Shown: positions 1 through 12,145 of the stretch, in pieces
How positions within the stretch are numbered: position 1 is the stretch's first letter
Layout: every line of letters starts with the position of its first letter
Source: Ignelater luminosus
Lineage: Eukaryota > Arthropoda > Insecta > Coleoptera > Elateridae
Assembly (NCBI GenBank): GCA_011009095.1
Contig: VTPC01000668.1
Span: forward strand, 19,984-83,983
Direction: 5' to 3'
DNA length: 64,000 bases
Notes under the pieces: generated by a model
Database searches by the model: none
Told to the model about the DNA's origin: nothing
The model's input: only the letters and a program-made list of their open reading frames with translations
Program-made: the position numbers and the translations under genes

Positions 1-1100
1 GGTGTTCGCCGCATAACTTATGCTTAAGACAGGACGATAAATTTGTCTCTAGTCGGCAGCTACAAGTCGATAGTGAAGAGCGGACCTTGTCGCCTTTTCC
101 AAAAATGAGCCGCGCGCTGTTAAGACAGTAGACGCCCACAAAAAGTGACCGGCGCAAAAAAAAGAAACAGGTAAAGATGTGGAATGCGACTCTACTTGAT
201 GACATGAGCGATGATGGCGAGTTGAACGCTTCTTCGGATCTATGGACGACGGACGGCTGTCGGTTTTAGAGTTATGACGCGCTATACGCCTACTGGATGG
301 AATTTTTGCTACATAAAAATAACATTCTGAGCACAAGAAATACCACTTCTTGTTACAATTCCAGTTTGCGAACCAGTAAATTCTCATTGTTTTAAAATGG
401 ACGTGCATTTCTTTTTAAAATATCGTTTAATCGTTTACATTCCCCAACAATTTAATAGAGGAATAAGAAAAAGAATTCTTCTTTTGTTTTTTTCGGAAAA
501 AAAAAGAAAATGGGTCAGATTAATTTTCTCCTCTTACGGTATTATTAAAGAAAAGAAGGGAATTCATCTAAATTAGGCGAACCTCCCTCAAATATATTAC
601 GTAAAAGGAACCCTATCTCTTGGCTACCTGCTCGTTGCTAAAGTAACTAATTTATGAGGGTTGTGTCAGACAACAATCTACCGAATACCAGCGCCATTTC
701 TAGATAATTATGGACATACAATTGAAGCCATCGGCCTTAGCTACCGTAGGAGTGTTGCTTTAACAAAAGAACCTCACCTGTTGCGTAATTATTCTTTGAT
801 TTTTATTTTATAACTAATTGCCTGCCACAGATATCTTATGGCCTATTATATTCTATAAGATGCTTTTAGAAATTAAAGGAATTTCTTTGAAAGAGAATTT
901 CTTTAATCCTCGGTTGATTTCGTGATTGATCATTGAAATCTCCTACATTTTTTCTATTTAATTTTCTAAACGTCAAACGCTTTATTGAATTGTCTTCTAA
1001 AGCCGTTATAAAAAGTAATACCTTAAAGGATCTCTACTCTCGTAATCCTCCCATCACAACGGTTTCCACAACAATGACCTTTTAAATGCGCAGGGTCATC
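1..1100. other. Unassigned A+T-rich sequence, left end
   Basis: I recognise no gene here. The first 400 bases are richer in G+C than what follows. They carry a stop-free stretch of about 119 codons on the minus strand (49-408), but its translation is rich in His, Ser and Arg with no motif I know, so I do not call it a gene. From about 420 to 1100 the sequence is A+T-rich without repeats that I can see. Confidence 0.5.
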
Positions 1101-1111
1101 GTGGTTATCTG

Positions 1112-1117
1112 TATAAA
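1112..1117 (+). promoter_or_regulatory. TATAAA box candidate upstream of a small ORF
   Basis: TATAAA lies about 105 bases upstream of the first ATG of the small ORF at 1222. No good arthropod initiator (TCAGT) sits 25-30 bases downstream. The nearest TCAGTT, at 1203, is too far away for this box. In A+T-rich DNA this could be chance. Confidence 0.15.
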
Positions 1118-1221
1118 GTGAGTGCATTTGTATGTATTTGCAAGTTAAGAATTGGCGATGCAATCAAAACATAGAAGACAAGAAAAGCAGTGAGTAAAGT
1201 AGTCAGTTCGTGTCATCACTA

Positions 1222-1497
1222 ATGACCAGATCCACAGTTCTGATAGGGCGGTCGGTGTATTTGGGACGCGCTGTGCAGCAGATCTCTGCGTGTACTACAA
1301 GAGACGCTATCTGTAACTCCATCGATGTTGCAAGACGAGACTACACACTACACGTTATACGTTATGCAGCTGGTGGTATACCGATTACTTGGTTGCTTCA
1401 AACAATTATTGCTACTGTCTTTCATCTATTTGCCTCTATAATGTACGCAATTTTCTCAATGGCATTTGCTTCACTTGTTACAATAAAAAAAGTTTAG
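1222..1497 (+). CDS. Small hypothetical protein with a hydrophobic C-terminal half (doubtful gene)
   Basis: This is an open frame of 91 codons from ATG at 1222 to TAG at 1495-1497. An in-frame TAA at 1195 closes the frame upstream, so 1222 is the first possible AUG. I do not recognise the product. The first half is polar and Arg-rich. The second half, from about residue 52, is strongly hydrophobic (it contains ITWLLQTIIATVFHLF and then a second hydrophobic run) and could form one or two membrane segments. An AATAAA signal overlaps the last codons near 1482, and a TATA-like box lies at 1112. Local G+C and codon choice look slightly more gene-like than the surroundings. It could equally be a chance ORF or a mobile-element relic. 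No neighbour helps assign a function. Confidence 0.2.
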   Translation: MTRSTVLIGRSVYLGRAVQQISACTTRDAICNSIDVARRDYTLHVIRYAAGGIPITWLLQTIIATVFHLFASIMYAIFSMAFASLVTIKKV

Positions 1498-4400
1498 AAT
1501 TAAAGTTTGTAATTCACCTTTTGGATTTTTTCATTTGACAATTTTAAAATATCTTTCTGTAGTATATTTTCAATTATTTCAATAATTGAGAGGGGAGTAG
1601 CACAAGGTCTTGTTTCAGGACCAGTCGTATTCGATTCCTTGATTTGTAATATTCTGATTAAATATGTTTAAATGGATATTCCCACTGTTGTCTCAATTTT
1701 TCTAACTAATCTAATTTGATCTATATTGGTATTATCTTTCTAATTAATTCTGGTCTATTTCTAAGAATAACTTTCTATGTAATAAAAAGAAGGAATTTTT
1801 CTTATTAGAAAAAAAGGTAAATTCTTGTGACTGTTTCAATATACTTTATATTTTGAATTAAAGAATTCCGCTGTACATTCTTTGGTATGTCGCATTTATT
1901 TTTTTTCTTATTTAGCTTTCATTCCAAGAAACAATTTTATAAAGTAGTTACTGCCGAGCAATATCATAAAGATGTCAGTTGTGTCTTCATTCCGTGTCGT
2001 ATCATCAAGATAGACATTATTTTTCACACAGAATACGTCAAGTAAATGAGCGATATTATTCGGGGTTTTATCGTATATACACATTACACATTAAAAAGAT
2101 TACGATAAGCATGAACTCCTACTGAAATTCACGGTGTGCATCCCGCTCTGAAGTTGATGACTGATGCCAATTACGCTCCATGCAGCTCTTTGTTGCAACA
2201 TTAATAATCGTCATAATTTTGGCCCGGTTACAAAATAAATACTGTGAGGTGCACATACGCACATCAGGTGCAGCCGACCAGGTGTGCACATAACAGGAGT
2301 GGTCAATTAGGCCACTTGAAGACATCTTGTAGGTGTTTTCTGGAATTTCACCGAATTAACTGTTTTTATTTATTTTTTGTAAAGTTTCTAAGATTCTCTA
2401 AATAATCTCTTGGTAATCTTAGTATTAAATTGTCAAAATTTATGTAAACTTTTTCAAAGTGTAATTTATAATTTTTTTTCTTTTGTTTCAGGTCAGTACA
2501 AAGGATGGTTGGAATATAAAAGAAAATTTATAATCAATAAGAACGCAGGTGATTAACAGTTAGTACTTAATTAAATTTTACACTCAATAGATTTGCTTTT
2601 TTCTTTTTTCCCAATTTGTAATTTTTGATCAAGCTTTTTGCCGGACTCGGTTTGCGCAAATTTAAAAATTTTGGATGGGTGCAAACGTTTTTTTGATATT
2701 TCATCCATTTCGTCATTTTGATTTATGCCTAAATCAGCTTTTAGTCAATTAAGAAAACAAGACTTGAAGCTCAAAAAGTGCAAAAACTTACTTTGTAAAT
2801 GTTAGCAGAGAAATTCCGTTTTTCTCCTTCCTGGCAGCAAAAACCTTTTGATTTGAACAGAAGGTTAGGTCTTACCTTTTTTGGAACAGATTTGTTTGAA
2901 ATTACGACAAAATACAAAGTTATAATATGATTGCTTATGGTTTTGACTTTGAGCAGATGCTTCTTGGTGAATACCAAAAGGTGATTCACTTTGCCTACCT
3001 TGCCTTGCAGATTATTTTGATCATGGAAATTTCAATTTTGTTTTATATGCTTTGACCAAAATGGTTTTTCTCAACTCATTTAGAAATAATGTTTTAGAAA
3101 ATGAAGCAAGACTACCCGGAGAAGTCGAGTAAGCTTTTTTCTAATTTTGGCACATTCTTGATATAATACCAATTGAAATATTGTTTAGAAGATTAGTACT
3201 TAACGATGCTTTTGGATTGTTGTTGGAAAAGAATAGAAAAGAAGAACACTTTAAGACAAAAACTCATGGTCATTGAACTCTAGACTGATTAGGTTGATGC
3301 CTTGTATTAATGTCAATTCTACAGTGTTCTAAGATATTTCCAGTCCTTGGTTTATATGATTTTTGGCTCAAAAAGAGTTTTGACATGCGATTTTCTTGAT
3401 TTAGTTACAGTTGATGCTTTTCTCACACCAATTACACCAGCTCTGATTTGTCCGTTTGTTTTTGGATTGTGGTTCAACAAAACATTTATTACTCAATACC
3501 ATGCATCGATTTATCTTGGAAATCATTTCAAAATAAACTGAACAGAAAATTCAAAACCTTGTAAGTTGATTTTTTATCTTTTCTATTAACAATGGCATAC
3601 TGGTATTTCTGGTGAGTTTTGCAAACTCTCAAAATGCTGTTTTGGAGAATCAAAGACCATTTTTGATCCTTTCTAATGCTTCTAAATATTCTAATTTCCA
3701 AATATAATTTCACATACATCGTGACTTGATGGTTTTCGGTCCACTTACTTTTTGTACATGTATGATTCTTCTATCTTTGTTTTTCGTGTCGGTTCGATTT
3801 TAAAAGCTGCTAAATTTAATGAAAACACCCACAAAGTTTAGTCAATTTAGTAAAAATATTTCTCAATTTAATAAAAGAATTTTTTCATTAAGAAAACGTT
3901 GATATTTCCTAGAACTAAGCGACTCTTCTTAGAATGTCGGCTTTCAAAACAAAATGACGAAATCAATAACAAACAATATTTAACCAAGCTTCGATAGTTA
4001 AATTAGATAAGTTCAGCACTGCAACAGTTTCCTTTTAAGTAAATGCAACCAACCTTAGCATCGAAAACATCGATGACAAATTTGAGTAAAACAAAAACAA
4101 AAACGTATCAAGTTGCTGTGCTTGATTAATTTAAATAGATACGATCTTGAATTTGATTTCTTTTCGTTTTTACAATACATAAAGGTGCATATATGATGTT
4201 TACAACTTTCGCTCATACAATAAGATAAATAAAACACGTTGATATGTGCTTAAGGGTATGTACGTATTCGTATGGCTAATTAAATTAAAATAAAAATGTG
4301 TAGTCAATTAAAACTGTCCGAGTTATACATTTGTGTGGAAATGATAGGATAATTGGACTTCCCTTTTTAAATTCCGGCAGTTTTCAAGATTATCGAGTTA

Positions 4401-5560
4401 TCGAGTAGTATCGAATTAATTGCGTTTATAAATACGTCGGGTGTGTTTCTAATTAGAATTATAAGAAAATTATAATTACTGTACTAACCTCTTTTAAGTA
4501 AAAGTGAGTTCATATGGATGCCATACAATAATAATTGGAGTGGTCGGCGTATGATGGGCAAAGTAAAAGACATAATCATGAAGTGAGTTGCAGTTCAGAC
4601 ATTGTTGCCTTAACGAGATCGCCGATAAAATAACCTACTTGGGTAGCTGCGACCGACCACACATGAATATAAATCTACTTATGCGATCCATCATCTGTTT
4701 ATACCGACGCAATCATGCGTGGGGAGTTTTGCTGTCAAAAATTTAAAAATTTTATTGATAGCCACTTTAGATTTATAAGTTTTCAGACCTGGTATGCTCT
4801 AAGTGCGGTTCTATTTTCATACGTCATGTTTATTGCATGAGTGTGTTTGCTTTCTACTAGCTAGACACCTCCTGCTTTATTTAGATATCCTTTTGCCATC
4901 CTGATGCGTAACACCCTTAAGTTTCCTGTCTCTAACGTACGCTAATGCAATTTTAATTAATACCTGTTGCTGTATAACACTTATAATTGGATGTAAGGAA
5001 TCGTCACTTTGCATTTATTGCGCAATATTATGACTTGTCTTGCGATTTTAAAGATAACAATTTAATTGGCAATCTCTACACGTTCACATTTTCTTTTTTT
5101 CCTTTCAAAGATGTCCATAGTATATTTAAGCAGTTATTAACATGTTATATTAGGTAACTAGTGGTTCTAAGACATCTGCAGAGAATAAGCAGCTATAGAA
5201 TATTTACGAGATCAGCGAACGTGTGAGATAATAAATCAACCATAATTTTGAACGTATTACAATTTAAATCATATATCAGAATCGAGCCTATTGATTAACT
5301 TGGAAATTACTGAAAATACATTTCAAAGCTCGTTCTAAAATACCACCATCATTAATATTATGATTTATGTTTATACAATTAGCAAGGTGCGACTTACAAG
5401 ACATGGAAAAATGATGCACTAGTTACCGCAAACTAGTCTAACTATATGAAATTATTAATTTGGATGGAATATAAAACTTAACCCTTTTGTTAACTAATTG
5501 TAATTATCTAATTATTTTCTCATAAATGTAACTGTTAACATTTTACTCATTCTAATTTTG
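1498..5560. other. Unassigned A+T-rich sequence
   Basis: No coding region or mobile element is recognisable across this stretch. Short open frames (for example 2771-2989 and 3347-3541) have A+T-driven, Phe/Ile/Lys-rich translations and no motifs. Two small items are listed separately: a pair of CAGGTG E-boxes at 2265-2284, and inverted GTGGTCGG/CCGACCAC arms at 4540 and 4653. A slightly G+C-richer patch at about 4500-4740 could be regulatory, but that is only an impression from composition. Confidence 0.5.
2265..2284. promoter_or_regulatory. Paired CAGGTG E-boxes
   Basis: CAGGTG occurs at 2265-2270 and again at 2279-2284, 14 bases start to start, inside a short G+C-richer patch. CAGGTG is bound by proneural bHLH dimers and by Snail/Scratch-type zinc fingers. 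About ten single CAGGTG sites would be expected by chance in a window of this composition, so only the close pairing is notable. Confidence 0.2.
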
Positions 5561-8110
5561 AGATTTTTGATGTTTGTTTGGAAAATTCTATGTTTAAATT
5601 TCCAAAAATGTCCTTCTTGAGACTTGAACTTTCTCATCCTATTGAGTACATGTGTTTAATCTCCCTTAGTTAGTTATACAAACCGATAGTTACATTTCGC
5701 AGTGTTCTGTTTGAGATTTGTCTAGAACTTTCCAAAAAAATATTTTTTTAAATCTTGGACTCATTATTTTAAGTGTGTAGACTTTATTGTTCACACTATT
5801 TATATGTTTGGTTATACCAATCAGTAATTTTAATTTTGTAAGTATTTTTTGCATACAAGCTTCCTCTTCATAATTGATTGAAGGAGTTTATTACACTCTG
5901 TTGGAAAATTCTTGGAAACTATAGCTTCTTTACTATTTCTGTATATTTTAACTTTCATTATACATAGATCTTGTATAGATTGCTTCTAGGAACCAATACC
6001 TTCATTATTAGTCTCTTTGGAATTGCTTTGGAATCTTCCAAAGGAATAATTTTGGAAATTCAAGTTTGTTTCCCTGCCTATTTTAATATTAGGTTTTGTT
6101 TCCACTATGCCGAGTTAGAACAATTACTGCTACTCTTCCAGATTCTTTTACATGAAGCCTAACTAGAATTTTCCATATAGATTTTCTTGGAAGCTGTTAT
6201 TTCTTCACTATTTTATATATGTTTGTATTTACTTGACATATCCCTTTTGTATCTTACAATAAACAGTTTCCTCATATTTGCTGTTTTTTAATTAAGACTT
6301 TAATGAAATTTCCAAAGAATTTTTTTGGAAACTTTAATTTCATTATTATCTTGACTACTACACATCCGTTTCTAACATTGATTTTTAGTCTTAGTGTTAC
6401 TCTTCCAAATTGTCCTATTTTAAAACTAAATTAGAACTTTCCATGTAAATCTTCTTGGAAAGTGTTATTTCTTCACCATACTTCATTCTGCATGTTTTAG
6501 TATTTACGTATCTCTTTAATAGTTTTTTTATTATAAAAATGTTTGTTATTTTTACTGTTTTACATTGTATATTTAATTGAAATCTTCCAAAGAAATTTTC
6601 TTGGAAATCTTAGTTACCTTATCAGGCTCAACAATAACTTACTGTTCCTCCTTTCTTTTAGAGTTAGTTAAAGGAATCTTTGCTATTTTTCCATTTTGCA
6701 TGTTTTAGTATTTACTTTACGTATTTCTTCTATAGTTTTTTATAATAATCTGTTTCCCATTTGAGATTTAATCTTCCAAAGAGACTATCTTGAAAACTTT
6801 AATTTTCTTATTAATTTGACTATTAGATTTCGTTTCTTACATTTCTTTAGTTAGAAGAGTCTTGCTACTTTTAAAGCTTAATAGAAGCTTCCATACAGAG
6901 ATCTTTTTGGAAACTGTAGCTTCTTCAGCATTTTACTTGTTTTTGTATCTACTTTACATATCTTTTCTATAGTTTCTTATAACAACCAATTTTGTTATTT
7001 TTACCGTTTTTTATTTCAAACTTAATCGAAACCTTCCAAAAAGATTTCCTTGGAAACCTCAGTTTTCTTATAGTCTTGACTATTAAACTTTTTTTCTCAC
7101 ATTTGTTTTAAACTTAGTTATAATCATCTTTGGTACTCCTCCAGATTGTCCTTCTTATTAGTTAATTCGAATCTTCAAAATGAATTCTCTTGGAAGCCTT
7201 AGTTTCCTCACCAACTTCATATACTGATTTTTTTTCGCACATTTATTTTAGAGTTAGTTAGAAGAATTCTTAATGCTTTTCCAGATCGTTATATTAGAAG
7301 CTTAATTAGAATCTTCCATACAAATCTCCTTGAAAACTGTTATTTTTACACTATCTTGGATAGTTTAGTATCTGTCTTACATATTGTATAGACAGCTTAT
7401 AGAAACCAATATATTTCTGTAAATATTTCCTGTTTGAGATCTAATTAGAATATTCCAAAGAAATTTTTAGTTTTACTTTCTTTGCCATCTTTGGTTTCCA
7501 TGTTTATTTTAGAGTAGGTTAGAAGAATATTCCATGTAGATCTTCTTGGAAACTCAACAGTCTCCTTCGTCATTTTATGTTTTAGTGTCTAATTCACATA
7601 TTTATTCTGCAACTTCTTATGATGATCAATCACTTGCTTTATTTTGACTTTTTCCTGTTTTAAATTTGATTGAGATCTTCCAAAGAAATTTTCTTGGAAA
7701 TCCTAGTCTCCTTTATTATCTTGACTATTCGACTTTCTTTCTTACATAATCTTTAGGATCAATTAGAAGAACTTTTTTTCAGATTTGTTTTACTTGAAGT
7801 TTAATCAGAATCGTGCATACAAATCTTCTTGGAAACTTTTTCAATATTTGAGTTTCAGCTGGAGTGTTCCATAGAAATTTTCTTGGAAACTACTTTTCTT
7901 CGCGTTTTGGTTCTCACGTCCCTTTAAAGTTGACTAGAAGAATCATATCTAAATTTTTTATACTAGTTGCAGCTTAATTAGAAATTTCCAAAGATATTTG
8001 TTTGGAAATCCAATTATTATAGCATACTTAGGATTTACAGTTGACTGTTTTCTTCAGACTTTTTTTTAAAATCTAATGAAATCTTTCCAGAAAAAACCTT
8101 GGAAATGTTA
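5560..8110 (+). repeat. Decayed tandem array, unit about 135 bp (dimer about 270 bp), with palindromic core
   Basis: Near-palindromic cores of the form CCAAAGAAATTTTCTTGG recur through this stretch at roughly 5900, 6036, 6170, 6309, 6435, 6587, 6775, 6890, 7033, 7170, 7312, 7450, 7528, 7680, 7810, 7866, 7983 and 8083. The exact 18-mer is present at 6587-6604 and 7680-7697. Two unit types tend to alternate. Type A cores (CCAAAG) are followed by ATCTTGACTA; type B cores (CCATAC or CCATGT) are followed by TTCTTCACTATTTTA or a variant. Spacing is mostly 120-150 bases, with some irregular steps, so the array has decayed by substitution and indels. Traces at 5580-5760 suggest that it starts there. 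It contains no gene. It resembles an old satellite or minisatellite; a regulatory role is not shown. Confidence 0.75.
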
Positions 8111-10740
8111 CTTAACTTTAAGCTTTGTTTTTGGAGACCATTTGGAATTTTCTTTACATAATTCTTTTGGAGACTCCAATAGAAATGGGATGAAGACATT
8201 TTTAATATTTGTATTTTGCTTGGTTATTTTGAAAACGTTTTTTATCACTTACTTGTGGAAATTCTTCTTGAAGGCGCTAGGCATAGCTTTGATGCACTCA
8301 ATTTTATGTTGCGTGTTATCTAGATTGCCAATTAGATTGAACCAAATGAAGAAAATGCCTGATTAGACAACATTGATAAGTGTCTTATTTAAATGCTGTA
8401 GATACTTTTGTTCGACATTTAAAATTTAATTTCAAAAATATTCGATATTTAAAATTTGTATAATAAATAAAAATATACCCAACATTAACTCATAAAGTAC
8501 TTCAATTTTGTTTATTTCTTTTTAAATTTTGAACAACACAATTTATCGAAAATTGTTATTGCGGATATACATATTTTTAAGAGAAAATATTGCAAAGACT
8601 TTAAATACTACTGTGTAAGTTTGCCAAGAAAACGATTAGCATTAAAATTCACAAATAGACTGTCATATTTTCTGTTTCACAAAATCTTTTATTATTAAAT
8701 AAGTGTTGTCGCAATTAGTTTTGCTGGTTTTGCATCACTGCTTATTTTCATTTATGCGAACGTTACGTTTCTAAAAAATTCCAAATACGCCTCTGCTTTC
8801 CTATTTAAAACTCTTTCAGGATTATCTAGATAATAATCTTCCGGAAAATATTATGGTAGCTCTGAAATGATATTCAAGTTTTTATGCAGGTAAAGAATTT
8901 TGATGAGACGATGCCGATTCTAACCTGGCTTATTTGTTTGATACACTAACGCAGCATTCCAGAGTATTGCATATTTTACTCACCTCGTCACGTAACTTAT
9001 TTCACGGGATATTCTCTTTAGATGTTTAGGAGCGTTTCGATTTTGCGGTATCATTACTATTAGGGGTTATTTATTCAAGATTATTTGAATAACTGGGATT
9101 CTTTTTGTAAATGTACACTTTTTTCTCTTCTTTAAACAAGTCCTAGATTTCATAACGCGTATTTATAAACGTTGTACTAAAAACGGAGCGCTATAATTGT
9201 AAACTTTCAAAAGATATATAAATCATTTTCTTGCTTTGCACTATTAACATGTTGTGACAACTCATTAAGTTTGTATAGTTGTAAACTAGGGGGTGTAAAT
9301 TATATTTATGCCGGAAGAATTTTGACTTTCTAAGTATCTAATAAAACTCAAATACTTGCAACAGTGAACATGTAATTTGCACATAAATTTATTTGATACC
9401 AAAAATAACAAAAGTTAATTATTCTTCTCTGGAAATATCCCGCATACAAAAATGCATGTGATATGACCATTTGCATTCGAAGAAACTTTTTTGAATATTA
9501 TAATGAGAATGCTGCGTGTATTTGTGGAATATTTCATCCGATCTATGGCAAAATTATGTAGTCCCGTAATTTAAATACGTACATACTCCCTCCACTGTAA
9601 AAGAAAACTTACAAGTAGATATGTAAATCTTGCTATGCTTATATGCACCATAAATGTTCCGACAGATCATTAATTTACGGGTTCCCCTCATATAAAATGT
9701 AACATCGAGAACGAGAGAGAACGATTAGAGAGCAAAAGAAATTTTTCTTAAAGGAAAATTTTCCATCTCACTCTAAGACACCTACATTTACACATTGGCT
9801 TGTTAAAACACACACATTTTATGTACATTTATGTAAATAAGACAACGAATAAAAAACTGGTAGGCGTAGAAAAGTGTCGCAGATAAAGGCGAATAATTGT
9901 AATTGCAAATGCAAACTGGTGGATAATTTTCATTTTTTAGATTCATCGCGATTACTCTTCTTCTTTTAATTCTACCACACTATCGGTTTTATTTATATCT
10001 GCAATAACAGAATTTTTAAGATTTCTATTACTGCAATCACCTATCATTGTAAAAATTAAACACAGAGGAAAAAAGAACGTTGAAAGTGATGTTGAAACGT
10101 TGTTGTTTATTGAACCGAGATAACCGCACCTTTTTTTAAATAATCGCAATTGCTTTTACACCGTTTTTGTTTGCTAAAAATAAAAGAAGTTAGATCAACC
10201 TGGTTTTCGAAACAATCTTGAACGTTTGTTTTGCGGATAGTTAACAAATTAATTAAGAAGATAAAAATTTTTAGTGCTACAATGTTTTAAAATTAAGTCT
10301 TCAACTTTATTATGACGGCTTCCTCCATTTGAAAAAAAAATGACTGGCGATATTACAGGAAGGGTTTAATCGTTTTCTCTGGTTTTCTCATGGTTTTAAA
10401 GTATGGGAATTTTATTTTATTTTGCAAAAATTTACTATAAAAATTAATCAGTCATAAACTATACGGCTGATTATTGGATCAGAAAATAATAAAAGTGATA
10501 TAACTATGGGAAGAATTATAATTGTGAGAACATTTTTTGCTAAAAGTTCCAGTGTAAACGTGTGTACCTTACGTATTATCCTCTACTAGCCTATCATAAC
10601 TGTGACTGTCTCGATATCCAAAATGTGTAATATCTCATTTCTTAATTTTGCTCAAACGTTATGGTTTGATATCTTTCCGGTATACTGTAATGACTAATGG
10701 CTTGTTCAAAAGTCTTCCCAAAAAACTAGTTTCCCTTAAA
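8111..10740. other. Unassigned A+T-rich sequence
   Basis: I see no gene, transposon terminus or clear repeat. An open frame at 8076-8366 begins inside the decayed repeat array and has a hydrophobic, Phe/Leu-rich translation typical of T-rich DNA; I treat it as chance. A TGTGAGAA (Su(H)-like) site at 10523-10530 is a single occurrence and carries little weight. Confidence 0.5.
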
Positions 10741-10780
10741 ATAAACTTTTGTTTGAACAGTACTCAGTGATCTTTTTCTC

Positions 10781-11310
10781 AATTTTGTTAGCTAAGTGGA
10801 TCATCACACTATCAGTACTATCAACAAGAAACACCTACAAAGATGGCTTTCGGCAGCTGGATTCTCTTGGTCAAATTGTTTTCTCGTTTGGTTTCTGTAG
10901 ATCTAGTTTCAGCACTGACTATTTTGTTTTTTTCCCTCATTGTATTCACGTTGTAAGCATACCCAAAAATGAAATTCAGTATCGGTAAGACAAATCGAGA
11001 TAATTAAAATCAAAGCTTTTATAGAATACAGCGAAAAGTCAGCAAAAGTAAAGGATCAACAAACAGGAACAAGAAATTTAAAAACCCCAAAAGTCCTGCA
11101 GTGATGCTGAGAAGAAATTAGAAAGAATAAAATAAAATATTTAGCGCTAACAAATTATAAATCAAAAGATGTTTTGCAAACTACTTCTTATAACTTTGCT
11201 TTTCTAGAAAGACAAGAGACAAAGTCCAAAAGTATAGAAGCAGCAAGCAAATTGCATTAGCTTATAACTTGTATTTGTCAAAATATTTATAGTACAGTGT
11301 ATTACTTCTA
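10781..11310 (+). repeat. Diverged repeat family, copy 1
   Basis: Copy 1 of a three-copy family. Its core (about 10790-11045) matches copy 3 at 15075-15330 and copy 2 at 11585-11760. Shared landmarks are AGCTGGATTCTCTTGGTC-like sequence, then CGTTTGGTTTCTGTAGAT, then a GTAAG at the end of the core. A second conserved block (about 11085-11310, containing GACAAAGTCCAAAAGT) recurs in copy 2 at about 11900-12140. A short open frame, ATG 10843 to TAA 10954, encodes 37 residues starting MAFGSWILLV and is hydrophobic. The corresponding frame is interrupted or shifted in the other copies, so selection for protein is not supported. It is probably an old interspersed or tandemly duplicated element. Confidence 0.6.
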
Positions 11311-11569
11311 GATTTATTTCTTATTGTACCTAAATATTAGACTAACCCTGATCATAATTATCCTGGAAGGTATTTATCGAATTAATAGCTTTGATGTTTC
11401 TTAGTTTATTTACATCACTCCAGAGTGTTACTGCCTTTGGGATTTTTAAAATCTTTTGCTAGAATGTTTTGCTTTAATTGAATTGACAGGCATTTGCTCA
11501 AAAAAGTGGAATGATACTTTTTCAATTAATTAATGTCTTGCTTTTATTTAGTACTGAATGGAGTCATGA

Positions 11570-12145
11570 GTTTTCTCACTGTAATTTTTAGATTCTCTTA
11601 GTTGGACTTTTCTCTCGCTTGGTTTCTATAGATTTAATTCGGAAACTAATCATTTTGTTCGTTTTCGTCATTATGGGTATATTGTCGTATGCCAAAAAAC
11701 TGGAGCAATATCAGTAAGTTAAATCAAATGAATTAAAACCAGATAGATTTCACTAAGTGGGAAAGAAATAAGCACAAAGGCAACAAAACTGTAAAACTAA
11801 CCTTTAATTCATAATCGTTGTGATCAAAAGGAATTAAAGAAAGTATATAGACTACACGCAAACAATAATACAAAAAAATATCTTTTGGTTTTACTTTCAG
11901 AAATCCATCACTGATGCCAGAAAGTAATATAAATTGGATAAAATAAAATACTGAGCACTAATCGATCTGGTTTGGATTGGAGAATGTTATTTATCTAACC
12001 TATCTTTTGGCATAATTCTGCTTAATAAAAAGAAGGACACAAAGACCAAAAGTCCAGAAGCAACAAATGAATTGAATTAGCTCGTAGCTAGTAGGCATTT
12101 GTCGAGATATTTATAGAATAGCATACTGCTGGATTTGAACATACA
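11570..12145 (+). repeat. Diverged repeat family, copy 2
   Basis: Copy 2 lies about 730-820 bases after copy 1 and matches both of its conserved blocks, so the two look like an old tandem duplication. In the core, a frame is open from a TAG at 11589 through 41 codons to TAA at 11715. It reads as a hydrophobic segment (contains LIILFVFVIMGILSY) bounded by an acceptor-like TTTTTAG and a donor-like CAGTAAGTT. The sequence just after the core, AGATAGATTTCACTAAGTGG, aligns well with AAATAGATTACATTAGGTGA in copy 3. An exon of a decayed gene family is one reading; a non-coding repeat is the simpler one. Confidence 0.6.

Noticed and set aside
49-408. 119-codon minus-strand open frame at the left end
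   Set aside because: No motif or family resemblance; His/Ser/Arg-rich translation without structure. The G+C rise alone can leave a frame open.
5725-8100. Heat-shock elements in the palindromic repeat cores
   Set aside because: TTC and GAA triplets are present, but their spacing is 3-4 bases, not the regular 2 required for a heat-shock element.
8076-8366. 96-codon plus-strand frame with a hydrophobic stretch
   Set aside because: Begins inside the decayed repeat array, with Phe/Leu content expected from T-rich DNA; no family resemblance.
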